Numbered from the stretch's first letter, positions 20,315 to 29,352 are shown. The stretch is 64,000 bases of DNA from Pseudomonadota bacterium (GCA_020161695.1 JAIUOO010000023.1:1-64000), one strand, 5' to 3'. Numbers and translations: made by a program. Notes: generated by a model not told the origin, from the sequence alone.

Positions 20315-20989
20315 ATGGCCACCCGCGATGCGCTAGAAGCGCGGCGCGGAGGCGCGCCATTGACCGTCGATTCCCCTGACCATGCCCAGTCCACGTCCGA
20401 GGTCTTCCTCGGCCTGAAGACCCTCGGCGAGGGCGAGCGCATCTCGCTCGGCGCCCTGACGGCGGCCCTCGGCGACCGCGCCTTCGGCCTTCTGGTGCTG
20501 ATCTTCGCCCTGCCGAACATCATTCCGATGATTCCCGGCGTCTCGACGGTGTCGGGCATCGTCATCGCCGTGGTCGGGTTGCAGATGCTGATCGGCCGCC
20601 GCGACCCCTGGCTGCCGGCGACGCTGGCCGACAGGACGCTGCCGCGCGAACAACTCGCCTCGATGGTCGACCGGACGGTGTCCTGGGTCGTCAAGCTCGA
20701 GGCCGTCGCGAAGCCCCGCTGGACGTTCATGACGCGCGGCGCCATGCGTCTCGCGCTCGGCGCCATGTTCGTGCTGCTGGGCGGCATTCTGGCGCTGCCG
20801 CTGTCGTGGATCGGCAATTTCCCGCCCGGTGTGGCGCTGGTGGTGCTGTCGGTCGGCTTTCTCGAGGAGGACGGCATGCTGGTCGCCGCCGGCCATGCCA
20901 TCGGCATCCTCGCGACGCTCCTGGTGGTGGCGCTGGTGGCCGCGCTTGTCGCCGCCGCGCTGGTCAGTTTCGGCTGGCTGGCGGGCTGA
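20315..20989 (+). CDS. exoD: ExoD family exopolysaccharide-related membrane protein, copy 2
   Basis: A 224 aa paralogue of the preceding gene. Matching landmarks are ISLGALTAALGDRAFGLLVL, FALPNIIPMIPGVSTVSG, PWLPATLADRTLPREQL and PLSWIGNFPPGVALVVLSVG. The two proteins are similar but clearly diverged, suggesting an old duplication and perhaps a heteromer. The N-terminal 30 residues differ most. ATG 20315 is used; the segment from the GTC-rich linker onward is the conserved part, so a later start is possible. Confidence 0.85.
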   Translation: MATRDALEARRGGAPLTVDSPDHAQSTSEVFLGLKTLGEGERISLGALTAALGDRAFGLLVLIFALPNIIPMIPGVSTVSGIVIAVVGLQMLIGRRDPWLPATLADRTLPREQLASMVDRTVSWVVKLEAVAKPRWTFMTRGAMRLALGAMFVLLGGILALPLSWIGNFPPGVALVVLSVGFLEEDGMLVAAGHAIGILATLLVVALVAALVAAALVSFGWLAG

Positions 20990-21052
20990 TCCCGCGCTTC
21001 CGTTTCGGGGCGGGCCGCACTATGGTCCGCCAAAATCTGACGAGGACGTGCC

Positions 21053-21301
21053 ATGGCCGCTCATGTCGTGCCCCATTTCGCCAATGACGACGGCGTCGCC
21101 GCTATTCATATCGGCGTGAAGGAATTCCAGTGCATGGGCGCGCGCGCGCCCTACGATCACCCGCACGTCTTCCTCGACATGGGCAGCGAGGCCGAGATCG
21201 TCTGTCCCTATTGCTCGACGTTGTTCAAGTATGACGCCTCGCTGCACGCCGACGAGACCAAGCCGGCAGGCGCCTATGTGAAGGCGCTCGCCGAGGCCTG
21301 A
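21053..21301 (+). CDS. Zinc-finger (CHCC-type) protein
   Basis: An 82 aa protein of the zf-CHCC family, related to the NDUFS6 accessory subunit of respiratory complex I. Candidate zinc ligands are Cys27, His36 or His38, Cys51 and Cys54 (IVCPYCSTLFKYD). In alphaproteobacteria such small proteins are common and may help complex I assembly; that role is inferred from the family. The next gene starts 10 bases downstream. Confidence 0.85.
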   Translation: MAAHVVPHFANDDGVAAIHIGVKEFQCMGARAPYDHPHVFLDMGSEAEIVCPYCSTLFKYDASLHADETKPAGAYVKALAEA

Positions 21302-21311
21302 TGGCAGGCCG

Positions 21312-22475
21312 ATGGGCCGGATCGCCATTGTCGGGGCGGGGATCGGCGGGCTGACCGCCGCGCTGGCGCTCGCGCGCGAAGGCTTTTCCGTCGAGGTTCT
21401 GGAGCGCGCCGCTGTGCTGGAGGAAGTCGGGGCTGGCATCCAGCTCGGCCCCAATGCCAGCCGCATCCTGATCCGGCTCGGGCTGGCGGAGCGGCTGGCG
21501 CCCGTCGTCGTCGTGCCCGAGGGCATGGATGTCCGCTCCGGACGGAGCGGCGACACCATCCTGTCCGCCGAACTCGGAGATGCGGTTGCCGCCCGCTACG
21601 GCGCGCCATGGTGGGTGGTCCATCGCGGCGACCTGCAGGCGGCGCTGGCCGAGGCGGCGCGCGAGGACCGGTCCATCCAGTTGCGCACCGGCGCGGCCGT
21701 CAGCGCCGTGACCGAGGTTGCCGGCGGGATCGCCGTGGCGACCGGGGACGGCGACTGCCTCGCCGATGCGGTGATCGGTGCCGACGGGGTGCGATCGGCC
21801 GTCAGGCGGGCCTTGGGCGATGGGTCCGGCCCGGTTTTCCGCAGGCGCACCGCCTGGCGCGCGACGCTGCCGGTGGCCGATGCGCCGAGGGCCCTGCGTG
21901 GCCGGCGGCTCGGGCTCTGGCTCGGTCCCAACGCCCATGTGGTTCATTATCCGCTACGCGGCGGCGCGGCGGTGAACGTCGTCGCCTTCGTCGAGGATGG
22001 CGCGCCGATGGAGGGCTGGAGCGGCCCGGGCGAGGCTGCCGACCTCATGTCCCGTTTCGCCGGATGGGCAGGCCCGCTGCGCGACCTGCTCGCCGCCGCG
22101 CCCGGCTGGACCCGCTGGTCGCTCGCCGACCGTCCCGTCTGGTTCGGGCCGGGGCAGGGGGCCGCGACCCTGATCGGCGATGCCGCGCACGCCATGCTGC
22201 CCTTCGCCGCGCAGGGCGGCGCCATGGCCATCGAGGATGCGGCGGTGGTCGCGCGGCTGGCGGCGGGCCGGCGCGACGACCTTGCCGGCGCCTTCCGCGC
22301 CTATGAGCAGGCGCGGCGCGGCCGGGTGAAGGCGGTGCAGCAACTGGCTGCCCGCAACGGCGCGATCTATCACCTGACGGGGCCGATGGCGTTCGCGCGC
22401 GATACCGCCATGCGCCTGATGGGCGGCGAGCGCCTCGTCGCCCGGCAGGACTGGATCTACCGCTTCGGCGCGTGA
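21312..22475 (+). CDS. FAD-dependent monooxygenase
   Basis: A 387 aa class A flavoprotein monooxygenase of the salicylate hydroxylase / UbiH superfamily. The dinucleotide fold opens with GAGIGGLTAALALA (residues 8-21), the DG motif is GADGVRSAVR near 156-165, and the GD motif is LIGDAAHAMLPFAAQGG near 288-304. Family members hydroxylate aromatic or related substrates with NAD(P)H and oxygen. GAGIQLGPNA near residue 41 resembles 3-hydroxybenzoate 6-hydroxylase and salicylate hydroxylase, but the substrate is not determined. Confidence 0.85.
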   Translation: MGRIAIVGAGIGGLTAALALAREGFSVEVLERAAVLEEVGAGIQLGPNASRILIRLGLAERLAPVVVVPEGMDVRSGRSGDTILSAELGDAVAARYGAPWWVVHRGDLQAALAEAAREDRSIQLRTGAAVSAVTEVAGGIAVATGDGDCLADAVIGADGVRSAVRRALGDGSGPVFRRRTAWRATLPVADAPRALRGRRLGLWLGPNAHVVHYPLRGGAAVNVVAFVEDGAPMEGWSGPGEAADLMSRFAGWAGPLRDLLAAAPGWTRWSLADRPVWFGPGQGAATLIGDAAHAMLPFAAQGGAMAIEDAAVVARLAAGRRDDLAGAFRAYEQARRGRVKAVQQLAARNGAIYHLTGPMAFARDTAMRLMGGERLVARQDWIYRFGA

Positions 22476-22482
22476 CGCCGCG

Positions 22483-23025
22483 CTACGGGCGGCGGGGCTG
22501 CGCCGCGCCGCCGCCGAAGCCGGGCATGTTCCGGATATTGACCTTGTGGCCCATGGTCTGGATGTCGCCGGGCACGAGGCCGCCGGTGCAGGCGGCGCCC
22601 ACCCAGCGGGCGTTCTGCACCATGCTGGTCGCCTGCGGCTGGGACTGGCCGGGCGTGGTCATGGTACCCTCGATCCGCACGGAATAGCTCGACTGGAAGT
22701 CGCCGGACATCACCGACCGCGAGACCGAGCGCATCGGCCCCATCTGGCAATCGGTCTCGATGTGGAATTCCTGACCGACGCGCCGGATGTCGTAGCGCTG
22801 GCACACCTGGCCGGCCATGCCCATGCCGAATTGCAGCATCTGGCGTTCGGTCGCGGCGTCGGTGCAGGTCTGCGCGACCATTTCGGGGCCGCCCTCGCGC
22901 CCCTCCATCAGTGTCCTGATCTCCCAGTGGCCGGCGCGACGGCTCGGCAGTTCGACGGAAGGCGTCTGGGCGAGGGCAGGAGTGGTGAGCAGGGCGGCCA
23001 GAGCGGCAAGCTGTGCTGCGTGCAT
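22483..23025 (-). CDS. DUF3617 domain-containing exported protein
   Basis: A 180 aa protein with an N-terminal signal peptide (cleavage near residue 20, ALA-Q) and a DUF3617-type domain: RRAGHWEIRTLMEG, then AQTCTDAATERQML, C-rich strands and SVMSGDFQSSYSVRIEGTMT. Members are periplasmic and uncharacterised. It is convergent with the monooxygenase gene, with only 7 bases between stops. Confidence 0.78.
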   Translation of the reverse strand: MHAAQLAALAALLTTPALAQTPSVELPSRRAGHWEIRTLMEGREGGPEMVAQTCTDAATERQMLQFGMGMAGQVCQRYDIRRVGQEFHIETDCQMGPMRSVSRSVMSGDFQSSYSVRIEGTMTTPGQSQPQATSMVQNARWVGAACTGGLVPGDIQTMGHKVNIRNMPGFGGGAAQPRRP

Positions 23026-23211
23026 GATGGTCCTCGAAGATCAGCCCCCGAAGCGACCATAGGCGCGGGGCTTCCGATAGGGAAGCGGAGCCGCCGGAGT
23101 GGCGCTGCCCGCCTCCGGATCGCGGAGCCTTCCGATTCGCGTCCCGCCTGCATTTTCTTCGGGCGGGCCGGTATCCATCCCGCGCGAAAATGCTCTAGAG
23201 GTCGCATCGGC

Positions 23212-23296
23212 GCCCCCTTGGTGAAACTGGTAGCCACAAGGGACTTAAAATCCCTCGCCTTCGGGCATGCCGGTTCGAGTCCGGCAGGGGGCACCA
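23212..23296 (+). tRNA. tRNA-Leu (anticodon UAA)
   Basis: A complete class II tRNA. The acceptor arms GCCCCCT and AGGGGGC pair perfectly, the anticodon stem GGGA(C)...TCCC encloses the loop CTTAAAA with anticodon TAA, a long variable arm follows (TCGCCTTCGGGCA region), and the T arm GCCGGTTCGAGTCCGGC is intact. The 3' CCA (23294-23296) is encoded. No integrase gene or repeated 3' end is seen nearby. Confidence 0.96.
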
Positions 23297-23348
23297 TCTT
23301 TTCCACATGGGATGCGGAACTCGGGCCACAGATCGGCGTTGAAGCCGC

Positions 23349-23705
23349 ATGGATTCGCGCCAGTACCGCACCGCGATTCTACCGCTTGTCGCGCTCATCG
23401 CAACGGGTGTGACGGGTTGCGCTGCGATCCCGGCCTCACGGGGCGCGCTGGTCGTCTCCTCGCCGATGGCGCCCGATCAGCTCGCCAATTGCGTCGCGCA
23501 TGTCTTCGACAGCCGCCTGCCGCTGGTGCGCCGGCAGAACCGCCGGGGTGGCGCGGATATCGTCGTTCGCGACCTGCGGGACAGCATCATCGTGACGGTC
23601 AGCGTCGATGCAGCGCCGGGCGGCAGCCGCCTGGTCCTCATGTCGGACCACGCCGATCGCGGCGGGTACGAACGCCTGCTGACCCATTGCGTGCGCCTGC
23701 CATAG
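23349..23705 (+). CDS. Small putative lipoprotein
   Basis: A 118 aa protein with a lipoprotein signal: a hydrophobic stretch at about residues 8-20 and a lipobox VTGC with Cys24. The mature part (ANCVAHVFDSRLPLVRR, then DIVVRDLRDSIIVTVSVDA) looks like a compact alpha/beta domain. I do not recognise the family. It begins 52 bases after the tRNA-Leu gene and could share its transcript. Confidence 0.72.
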   Translation: MDSRQYRTAILPLVALIATGVTGCAAIPASRGALVVSSPMAPDQLANCVAHVFDSRLPLVRRQNRRGGADIVVRDLRDSIIVTVSVDAAPGGSRLVLMSDHADRGGYERLLTHCVRLP

Positions 23706-23898
23706 GCGCGCTGTCCTCGTGGTTGTCCCGCTCGACATTCCCTAGCGTCAGCCGCAGGTCTTAACCATTCCCTGACGGAAGCGGTTCACTTCGCCAGCGC
23801 TTTGCGCGGGTCGGGTGAACCTCGTGTTGAAACGCGGCTGCTATCTGTAATTTCGGGGAAAACGGGTGGGGCAGGTTCGACGGACAGGAGAACCCGCC

Positions 23899-24069
23899 GT
23901 GACGCTGACGCCTGCCAAGATCGTCCTGTTCTTCGGGGTGATCGTCGTTCTGCTGAACCCGCCCATGGTGCTCGGACTGCTCGGCCCGGAAGGCCGACGC
24001 ATGGGCAACATCATCGAGGAAGGGCTCGGCACGGACACGATGCGCATCGCGCTGTTCGGCCGGCGCTGA
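23899..24069 (+). CDS. Small single-helix membrane protein
   Basis: A 56 aa protein with one hydrophobic segment (about residues 6-27) and a charged C-terminal tail (GPEGRRMGNIIEEGL). GTG 23899 is chosen because GGAG lies 8-10 bases upstream; GTG at 23866 would add 11 residues. The family is not recognised. Its codon use resembles its neighbours and the frame is free of stops, but the small size limits confidence. Confidence 0.6.
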   Translation: MTLTPAKIVLFFGVIVVLLNPPMVLGLLGPEGRRMGNIIEEGLGTDTMRIALFGRR

Positions 24070-24134
24070 CCGCGCTTCCGCCCCTTTGAGCGGGGCGAGG
24101 ACGCCCGGCCCCTTCGCGCGCTCGGAACGCTGGT

Positions 24135-24629
24135 TCAGCCGGCGTCGCGGATCGGCGGCTGGAACGTGTAGCCCATGTCCCACGGGAAATAGATCCAGGT
24201 GTCCTGCGACACCTCGGTGACGAAGGTATCGACCAGCGGCCGGCCCTGCGGCTTGGCATAGACAGTGGCGAAATGCGCCTTCGGCAGCATGTCGCGGACC
24301 ACCTTGGCGGTCTTGCCGGTGTCGACGAGATCATCGACCACGAGGATGCCTTCGCCGCCGCCCTCGGTGAGGTCGTCGGAGACCTTCTTGATTACCTGCA
24401 GCTGCCCCTGGTTCTGGTAGTCGTGGTAGCTCGCGACGCAGACCGTCTCGATCAGCCGGATGCCGAGCTCGCGGGTGACGATGGCCGCCGGCACGAGACC
24501 GCCGCGGGTGATGCAGACGATGGCGCGGAAGGGGCCGGCGCTGCTGATGCGCCAGGCAAGGGCGCGCGCGTCGCGATGGAACTGGTCCCACGAGACGGGG
24601 AAGGCCTTGTCGGGGTTCGGGGTCGCCAT
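24135..24629 (-). CDS. gpt: Xanthine phosphoribosyltransferase
   Basis: A 164 aa purine salvage enzyme that converts xanthine (and guanine) with PRPP to the nucleotide. The PRPP-binding motif [17 protein letters not shown] is at about residues 94-110, with the early [12 protein letters not shown] loop near 40-51. Length and the C-terminal [13 protein letters not shown] match Gpt. It has its own start, 87 bases after the end of the CinA-type gene upstream on the same strand. Confidence 0.92.
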   Translation of the reverse strand: MATPNPDKAFPVSWDQFHRDARALAWRISSAGPFRAIVCITRGGLVPAAIVTRELGIRLIETVCVASYHDYQNQGQLQVIKKVSDDLTEGGGEGILVVDDLVDTGKTAKVVRDMLPKAHFATVYAKPQGRPLVDTFVTEVSQDTWIYFPWDMGYTFQPPIRDAG

Positions 24630-24715
24630 GGGCAGGTCTCCGGATAGGGCGGCGACACTAGCGGGGCCGGCCCCTGCCGCAAAAGCAGGGAATCGGGCTT
24701 TTCCGCAGGAATCTG

Positions 24716-25489
24716 TCAGCCGCCGCGCGTCACCGTGACCACGGCGGCCGGCGCCTTGTGCGCCTCGGCCATGGCGACGACCTCGGTCTCGGCGACCGCG
24801 AGCAGCGCGGCGTCCTTCGAGCGCAGGACGAGGCGGGTCCAGAAGCGGCCGTCCTGCATCATCGGATAGGAGCCCATGATGACGCCGGGATGGGCCTTGG
24901 CGAGGGCCGCATAAGGCGTGCCGATATCGCCCTCCTTCATGCCGGGCGCCTCGATGGAGACCTGCAGCATCTTCGTGCCGGTCTTTAGGCGCGGGGCGAC
25001 CACGTCGAGCATGGCCTGCATGACGGCGGGAACGCCGGCCATCGTGATGACGTTGCCGATCATGAAGCCGGGGGCCTTCGACACCGGGTTCTCGATCAGT
25101 TCGGCGCCGGCCGGAATGCGCGCCATGCGCAGGCGCGCCTCGTTCAGGTCCTTTTCCGGGATGCGCTCCAGCAGCATGGCGCGGGCGCGCGGATCGACAT
25201 CGATGGACACGCCGAAAGCCTTGGCGATGCAGTCGGCGGTGATGTCGTCGTGGGTCGGCCCGATGCCGCCAGTGGTGAAGACATAGGCGTAGCGGGTGCG
25301 CAGAGCGTTCAGCGCCGTGACGATCTCGTCCTCTTCGTCGGGAACGACGCGCACTTCCTTCACGTCGATGCCGATGGCCGTGCAGTACTCGGCGATGTAG
25401 CCGATGTTCCGGTCCTTGGTGCGCCCCGAGAGGATCTCGTCGCCGATGACGAGAATGGCGGCGGTGACGGTGTCGGGGGTCGAGGTCAT
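24716..25489 (-). CDS. CinA N-terminal type molybdopterin-binding domain protein
   Basis: A 257 aa protein of the MoCF-biosynthesis fold found at the N-terminus of CinA. Signature segments are [14 protein letters not shown] near residues 15-28 and [14 protein letters not shown] near 70-83. The C-terminal nicotinamide nucleotide deamidase domain of full CinA is absent, as in many alphaproteobacteria where the two domains are separate genes. A stand-alone protein of this type may act as a nucleotide pyrophosphatase; the substrate is unproven. It lies upstream of gpt on the same strand. Confidence 0.87.
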   Translation of the reverse strand: MTSTPDTVTAAILVIGDEILSGRTKDRNIGYIAEYCTAIGIDVKEVRVVPDEEDEIVTALNALRTRYAYVFTTGGIGPTHDDITADCIAKAFGVSIDVDPRARAMLLERIPEKDLNEARLRMARIPAGAELIENPVSKAPGFMIGNVITMAGVPAVMQAMLDVVAPRLKTGTKMLQVSIEAPGMKEGDIGTPYAALAKAHPGVIMGSYPMMQDGRFWTRLVLRSKDAALLAVAETEVVAMAEAHKAPAAVVTVTRGG

Positions 25490-25563
25490 GGAGCGCTCCG
25501 GTCTCGTGACGAGTTAGGGCCAGCGGCGGCCGGGCGGCAAGTGGCCGCAGGACGGAGGCAGGG

Positions 25564-25607
25564 TTGACGGGAAAGGGCGCATCCAGTACTTAACCATTTA
25601 GTTAAGT
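25564..25607 (+). promoter_or_regulatory. Promoter with an ArsR-type operator
   Basis: TTGACG (25564-25569) and TACTTA (25587-25592) form a -35/-10 pair with 17-base spacing. The -10 is overlapped by a perfect inverted repeat, ACTTAAC (25588-25594) and GTTAAGT (25601-25607), around six bases. TTAAC...GTTAA palindromes are the common target of ArsR/SmtB-family repressors. The next gene starts 17 bases downstream. No ArsR gene is in the window, so the repressor must be encoded elsewhere. Confidence 0.7.
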
Positions 25608-25623
25608 AATAGGGAGAAGGCGC

Positions 25624-26109
25624 ATGGCCAGCATCGTGTCCAACCGCATCACGCCCTGCCTCTGGTTCGACGGCAACGGCGAGGACGCGGCAAAGTTCTA
25701 TACGGCGTTGTTCCCCAACTCCGGGATCGGCAGCATCATGCGCTGGGGTGAGGGCGGCCATGCCCCGGCGGGCACGGCGCTGACCGTCGAGTTCAAGCTC
25801 GACGGCATGGAGTTCCTCGCCCTCAACGGCGGCCCGCAGTTCAAGTTCACGGAGGCCGTGTCGTTCCAGGTCTTCTGCAAGGACCAGGCGGAGGTCGACC
25901 ATTACTGGGACAGGCTCTCGGAAGGCGGCGAGACGAGCGTCTGCAGCTGGCTCAAGGACAAGTTCGGCCTGTCCTGGCAGATCGTGCCGGCCATGATGCC
26001 GGAGATTTTCCGCAGCGGCGACCAGAAGAAGATCGACCGCGTCATGCAGGCGATGATGCAGATGACCAAGCTCGATATCGCGACGCTGGAAAAGGCGGCG
26101 AAGGGATAA
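25624..26109 (+). CDS. VOC family (PhnB-like) protein
   Basis: A 161 aa vicinal-oxygen-chelate fold protein of the PhnB / 3-demethylubiquinone methyltransferase-like group. Landmarks are ITPCLWFDGNGEDAAKFYTA near residues 9-28, VEFKLDGMEFLALNGGP near 56-72, and the closing KDKFGLSWQIVP. Members are mostly uncharacterised and often sit in ArsR-controlled gene sets, matching the operator seen at its promoter. The start is fixed by AGGGAGAAGG just upstream. Confidence 0.85.
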   Translation: MASIVSNRITPCLWFDGNGEDAAKFYTALFPNSGIGSIMRWGEGGHAPAGTALTVEFKLDGMEFLALNGGPQFKFTEAVSFQVFCKDQAEVDHYWDRLSEGGETSVCSWLKDKFGLSWQIVPAMMPEIFRSGDQKKIDRVMQAMMQMTKLDIATLEKAAKG

Positions 26110-26127
26110 GGCAGAGCTGGGGGTGAG

Positions 26128-26958
26128 CTACTGCACCTGCACCTGCCGCGCGGCCTGATCGACCCTGACCTTCACGGTCAGAAACTCGCCGTCGCCGCCG
26201 TGGCGCGAACCGCGCACGGGGGCGGCGTTAAGGTAGTCGAGGCCGCAGGCGATGCGGATATGCTGTTCGGCCGGGCAGATGGCGTTGGCGGGATCGAAGC
26301 CGACCCAGCCGAGATCCTCGACATAGGCCTCGGCCCAGGCGTGCCCCGCCTCCTGGTCGATGGTGCCGTCGGCATGCAGGAAATAGCCGCCGACATAGCG
26401 CGCGGGAATGCCGAGGTGGCGCGCGGCGGCGATGAAGATGTGCGCGAAATCCTGGCACACGCCGCTCTTCAGCGCGAAGGCCTCGGTCGCGGTGGTGGAG
26501 GCGTGGGTTGGGTCCTTGTCGTAGGCCATGCCGGCGGGCAGATCGTCGAGCAGGGCGTGGAGGATGGACAGCGTGCCGTTGCCGGCTTTGGCGCGCCGGG
26601 CCTCGGCATAGGCGCGGATTTCGGCGTCGGCCTTGGTCAGATCGGTTTCGCGGAGATAGAGCCCCGGCGGAAATCGCTCGATGGCGCCGCGCACCACGCC
26701 GGCCGTGTCGGAGGTTTCGATCAGCCCGTCGACGCGGATGGTCATGGACTGGATCGGCCCGCTCGCGGAGAAGGTGTGGGTGATGTTGCCGAAGGCGTCC
26801 TCGTGGGCGTCGAGCCGGCAGTCCTGATCGACGTCGAGCCGCCAGTTGGCGACGTGCTGGCCGGAGAAGTTGCGCGGTGTCAGGCGCAGCGTCTGGATCA
26901 CCGCATTGGCGGGCACCGCGTAGGTGTAGAGCGTCTCGTGGGCGATGCGGATGCGCAT
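26128..26958 (-). CDS. Transglutaminase-like protein of the ATP-grasp / alpha-E cluster
   Basis: A 276 aa protein with an N-terminal beta domain (MRIRIAHETLYTYAVPA) and a transglutaminase-fold catalytic core. The triad is intact: Cys167 in SGVCQDFAH, His206 in GHAWAEAYV and Asp222 in GFDPAN. Members are predicted peptidases or amidases. It is the last gene of a tight minus-strand operon with alpha-E (7-base gap) and the permuted ATP-grasp gene. In many proteobacteria the same set travels with the Anbu peptidase, here encoded at 31554-32309. Confidence 0.9.
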   Translation of the reverse strand: MRIRIAHETLYTYAVPANAVIQTLRLTPRNFSGQHVANWRLDVDQDCRLDAHEDAFGNITHTFSASGPIQSMTIRVDGLIETSDTAGVVRGAIERFPPGLYLRETDLTKADAEIRAYAEARRAKAGNGTLSILHALLDDLPAGMAYDKDPTHASTTATEAFALKSGVCQDFAHIFIAAARHLGIPARYVGGYFLHADGTIDQEAGHAWAEAYVEDLGWVGFDPANAICPAEQHIRIACGLDYLNAAPVRGSRHGGDGEFLTVKVRVDQAARQVQVQ

Positions 26959-26965
26959 GGGCCGC

Positions 26966-27910
26966 TCAGGTCAGGTATTGCTGGGTGATGGCCGCGCCCA
27001 GCCGGTTGTTCTCGCCGATGAAGTCCGAGACGAATTCGTGCAGGCCTGACTGGAAGATGTCGTCGATGCGGGCGTTTTCCAGCCGCGTGCGGATGGCGCG
27101 GGCGCTGCGCTGGGCCGGGCCCTGCCGCCCATAGGCGAGCGAGAGGCTGTCGAGGTTGCGCACGATGCTCTCGTAGCAGGCGGCGAGCGAGCGCGGCATC
27201 TGGTCGTTGAGGATCAGCAGGTCGGCGACCAGCCAGGGCTTCAGGCTCTCCTTGTAGACCCAGTGATAGGCGGTCAGCGCCGACACCGCGCGCAGGATCG
27301 CCGACCACTGGAAATAGTCGAGCGAGCCGCCGACATGCTCCGCGTCCGGCAGCAGCACGTGATATTTCACGTCGAGGATGCGGGCGGTGTTGTCGGCACG
27401 CTCGATCATCACGCCGAGGCGCGAGAACCAGTAGCCGTCCGAGCGCAGCATGGTGCGGTAGGCCGAACCGTCGAACCTGAGGCCCGTCTCCTTCACGAAG
27501 GACAGGAAGCTCGTCAGGTGCTCGTCCTGATTGAGGCCGCTGGCGCGGTATTTCGACAGCTCCAGCCAGGCGGAGTTGATCGCGTCCCACATCTCGCCTG
27601 TCAGCGCGGTTCGCACCGAGCGGGCATTGGTGCGCGCGGTCTCGAAGCAGGAGCGGATGGAGGAGGGATTGTCGGGCGAGAAGGCGAGGAAGTCGATGAC
27701 CGTCTCGCGCGTCGCCTTCTCGTGCGCCTGGAAGAACAGGTTGGCGCAGCCGGCGGTCGCCACAGCCGATTCCCATTCGTTGGAGGTGCCGGCATAGGCG
27801 GAGGGCAGATTGGCGAGGCGGGTCGAGGCCTCGATGATGCGGGCGAGGTACTCGGCGCGCTCGACGTAGCGGGCGAGCCAGAACAGGTTGTCGGCGGTGC
27901 GGGAGAGCAT
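26966..27910 (-). CDS. Alpha-E domain protein
   Basis: A 314 aa all-helical protein of the alpha-E family. The start, MLSRTADNLFWLARYVERAE, is almost invariant in the family, and ANRLGAAITQQYLT closes it. Its function is unknown; it is always found with circularly permuted ATP-grasp proteins, either as a neighbour or as a fused domain, and so is thought to bind or position the substrate. It lies between the ATP-grasp gene (14-base gap) and the transglutaminase gene. Confidence 0.92.
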   Translation of the reverse strand: MLSRTADNLFWLARYVERAEYLARIIEASTRLANLPSAYAGTSNEWESAVATAGCANLFFQAHEKATRETVIDFLAFSPDNPSSIRSCFETARTNARSVRTALTGEMWDAINSAWLELSKYRASGLNQDEHLTSFLSFVKETGLRFDGSAYRTMLRSDGYWFSRLGVMIERADNTARILDVKYHVLLPDAEHVGGSLDYFQWSAILRAVSALTAYHWVYKESLKPWLVADLLILNDQMPRSLAACYESIVRNLDSLSLAYGRQGPAQRSARAIRTRLENARIDDIFQSGLHEFVSDFIGENNRLGAAITQQYLT

Positions 27911-27924
27911 GGTTCAGCCGATCC

Positions 27925-29352
27925 TCACGAGTCCAGCACCCAGGTGTCCTTGGTGCCGCCGCCCTGGCTGGAATTGACCACCAGCGAACCCTCCTTCAGC
28001 GCGACGCGGGTGAGGCCGCCCGGCACGATGCGCACCTTGTCGCGGCCCGTCAGCACATAGGGGCGCAGGTCGACGTGGCGGGGCGCGACCCCCTCATCGA
28101 CGAGGGTCGGGCAGGTGGAGAGCGCGAGGGTCGGCTGCGCGATGAAGCCGGCGGGGTCCTTGATCAGCTTGTCGCGGAAGGTTTCGATCTCGGCCTTGGT
28201 CGCCTTCGGGCCGATCAGCATGCCATAGCCGCCGGAGCCGTGGACTTCCTTGACGACGAGGTCGGCGAGGTTCTCGAGCACGTATTTGAGTTCGTCGGGC
28301 TCGCGGCAGCGATGGGTCGGCACGTTCTTCAGGATCGGCTCCTCGCCGAGGTAGAACTTCACGATCTCCGGCATGTAGCTGTAGACGGCCTTGTCGTCGG
28401 AGACGCCGGTGCCCACCGCATTGGCCAGCGTCACGTTGCCGGCATGGTAGGCGGACATGATGCCGGGCACGCCGAGCGCCGAATCCGGCCTAAAGGCGAG
28501 GGGGTCGAGGAAGTCGTCATCGAGGCGGCGGTAGATGACATCGACCCGCTTCGGGCCTTCTGTCGTCCGCATGTAGACGATGTCGGCCTTGACGAAGAGG
28601 TCGCGGCCCTCGACCAGTTCGACGCCCAGCTTGTCGGCCAGGAAGGTGTGCTCGTAATAGGCCGAGTTGAACAGGCCGGGCGTCAGCAGCACGCAGGTCG
28701 GGTCGGATGAGGCCGAGCGGGGCGCTACCGACTTCATCGTTGCCAGGAGATCGTCGGTATAGTTCTCGACCGGCGCGACGCGGTGCTGCGAGAACAGTTC
28801 GGGAAACAGGCGGATCATCACCTCCCGGTTCTCCAGCATGTAGGAGACGCCGGAGGGCGTGCGGGCATTGTCCTCCAGCACGTAGAAAGTGTCGGCATCG
28901 ACGCGGACGATGTCGATGCCGGCGATCATCACGTAGATGCCGTGCGGCACCGGCTGCTGGTTCATCTCGGGCCGGAAGGCCGGGTTGCGATAGACGAGAT
29001 CCTCCGGCACGAGGCCGGCGCGCAGGATCTCGCGCTTGGAATAGACGTCGTTGAGGAAGGCGTTGATCGCCTTCACGCGCTGGGTCAGTCCCTTGGACAG
29101 GCGCCCCCATTCGTCATTGGTGAGGATGCGCGGAATGACGTCGAAGGGGATGAGGCGCTCGGTGGAGGCGGCGTCGCCATAGACCGCGAAGGTGATGCCG
29201 ATGCGCCGGAACAGCGCCTCCGCCTCGCGGGAGCGGGTCGCGAGCAGGTCCGTGGGGATCGTCTTCAGCCAGCGGGCGAGGGTTTCGTAGGCGGGGCGGA
29301 CCGCACCGTCCGCGAGGGTCATTTCGTCGAAGATCGGTGCAGTGCCTGCCAT
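27925..29352 (-). CDS. Circularly permuted ATP-grasp type 2 protein
   Basis: A 475 aa predicted ATP-dependent carboxylate-amine ligase with a permuted ATP-grasp fold. Hallmarks are the central EDNARTPSGVSYMLENR (near residue 165), VKEVHGSGGYGML (near 380) and the C-terminal SSQGGGTKDTWVL. Such enzymes are predicted to join amino acids or peptides, but no product is known. The ATG at 29352 starts the conserved region; 29 upstream in-frame codons show no homology. It is the first gene of the operon with alpha-E and transglutaminase genes. Confidence 0.92.
   Translation of the reverse strand: MAGTAPIFDEMTLADGAVRPAYETLARWLKTIPTDLLATRSREAEALFRRIGITFAVYGDAASTERLIPFDVIPRILTNDEWGRLSKGLTQRVKAINAFLNDVYSKREILRAGLVPEDLVYRNPAFRPEMNQQPVPHGIYVMIAGIDIVRVDADTFYVLEDNARTPSGVSYMLENREVMIRLFPELFSQHRVAPVENYTDDLLATMKSVAPRSASSDPTCVLLTPGLFNSAYYEHTFLADKLGVELVEGRDLFVKADIVYMRTTEGPKRVDVIYRRLDDDFLDPLAFRPDSALGVPGIMSAYHAGNVTLANAVGTGVSDDKAVYSYMPEIVKFYLGEEPILKNVPTHRCREPDELKYVLENLADLVVKEVHGSGGYGMLIGPKATKAEIETFRDKLIKDPAGFIAQPTLALSTCPTLVDEGVAPRHVDLRPYVLTGRDKVRIVPGGLTRVALKEGSLVVNSSQGGGTKDTWVLDS

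Noticed and set aside
23212-23296. tRNA-Leu as the attachment site of a genomic island
   Set aside because: There is no integrase gene nearby, no repeated tRNA 3' end in the window and no change in gene type on either side.
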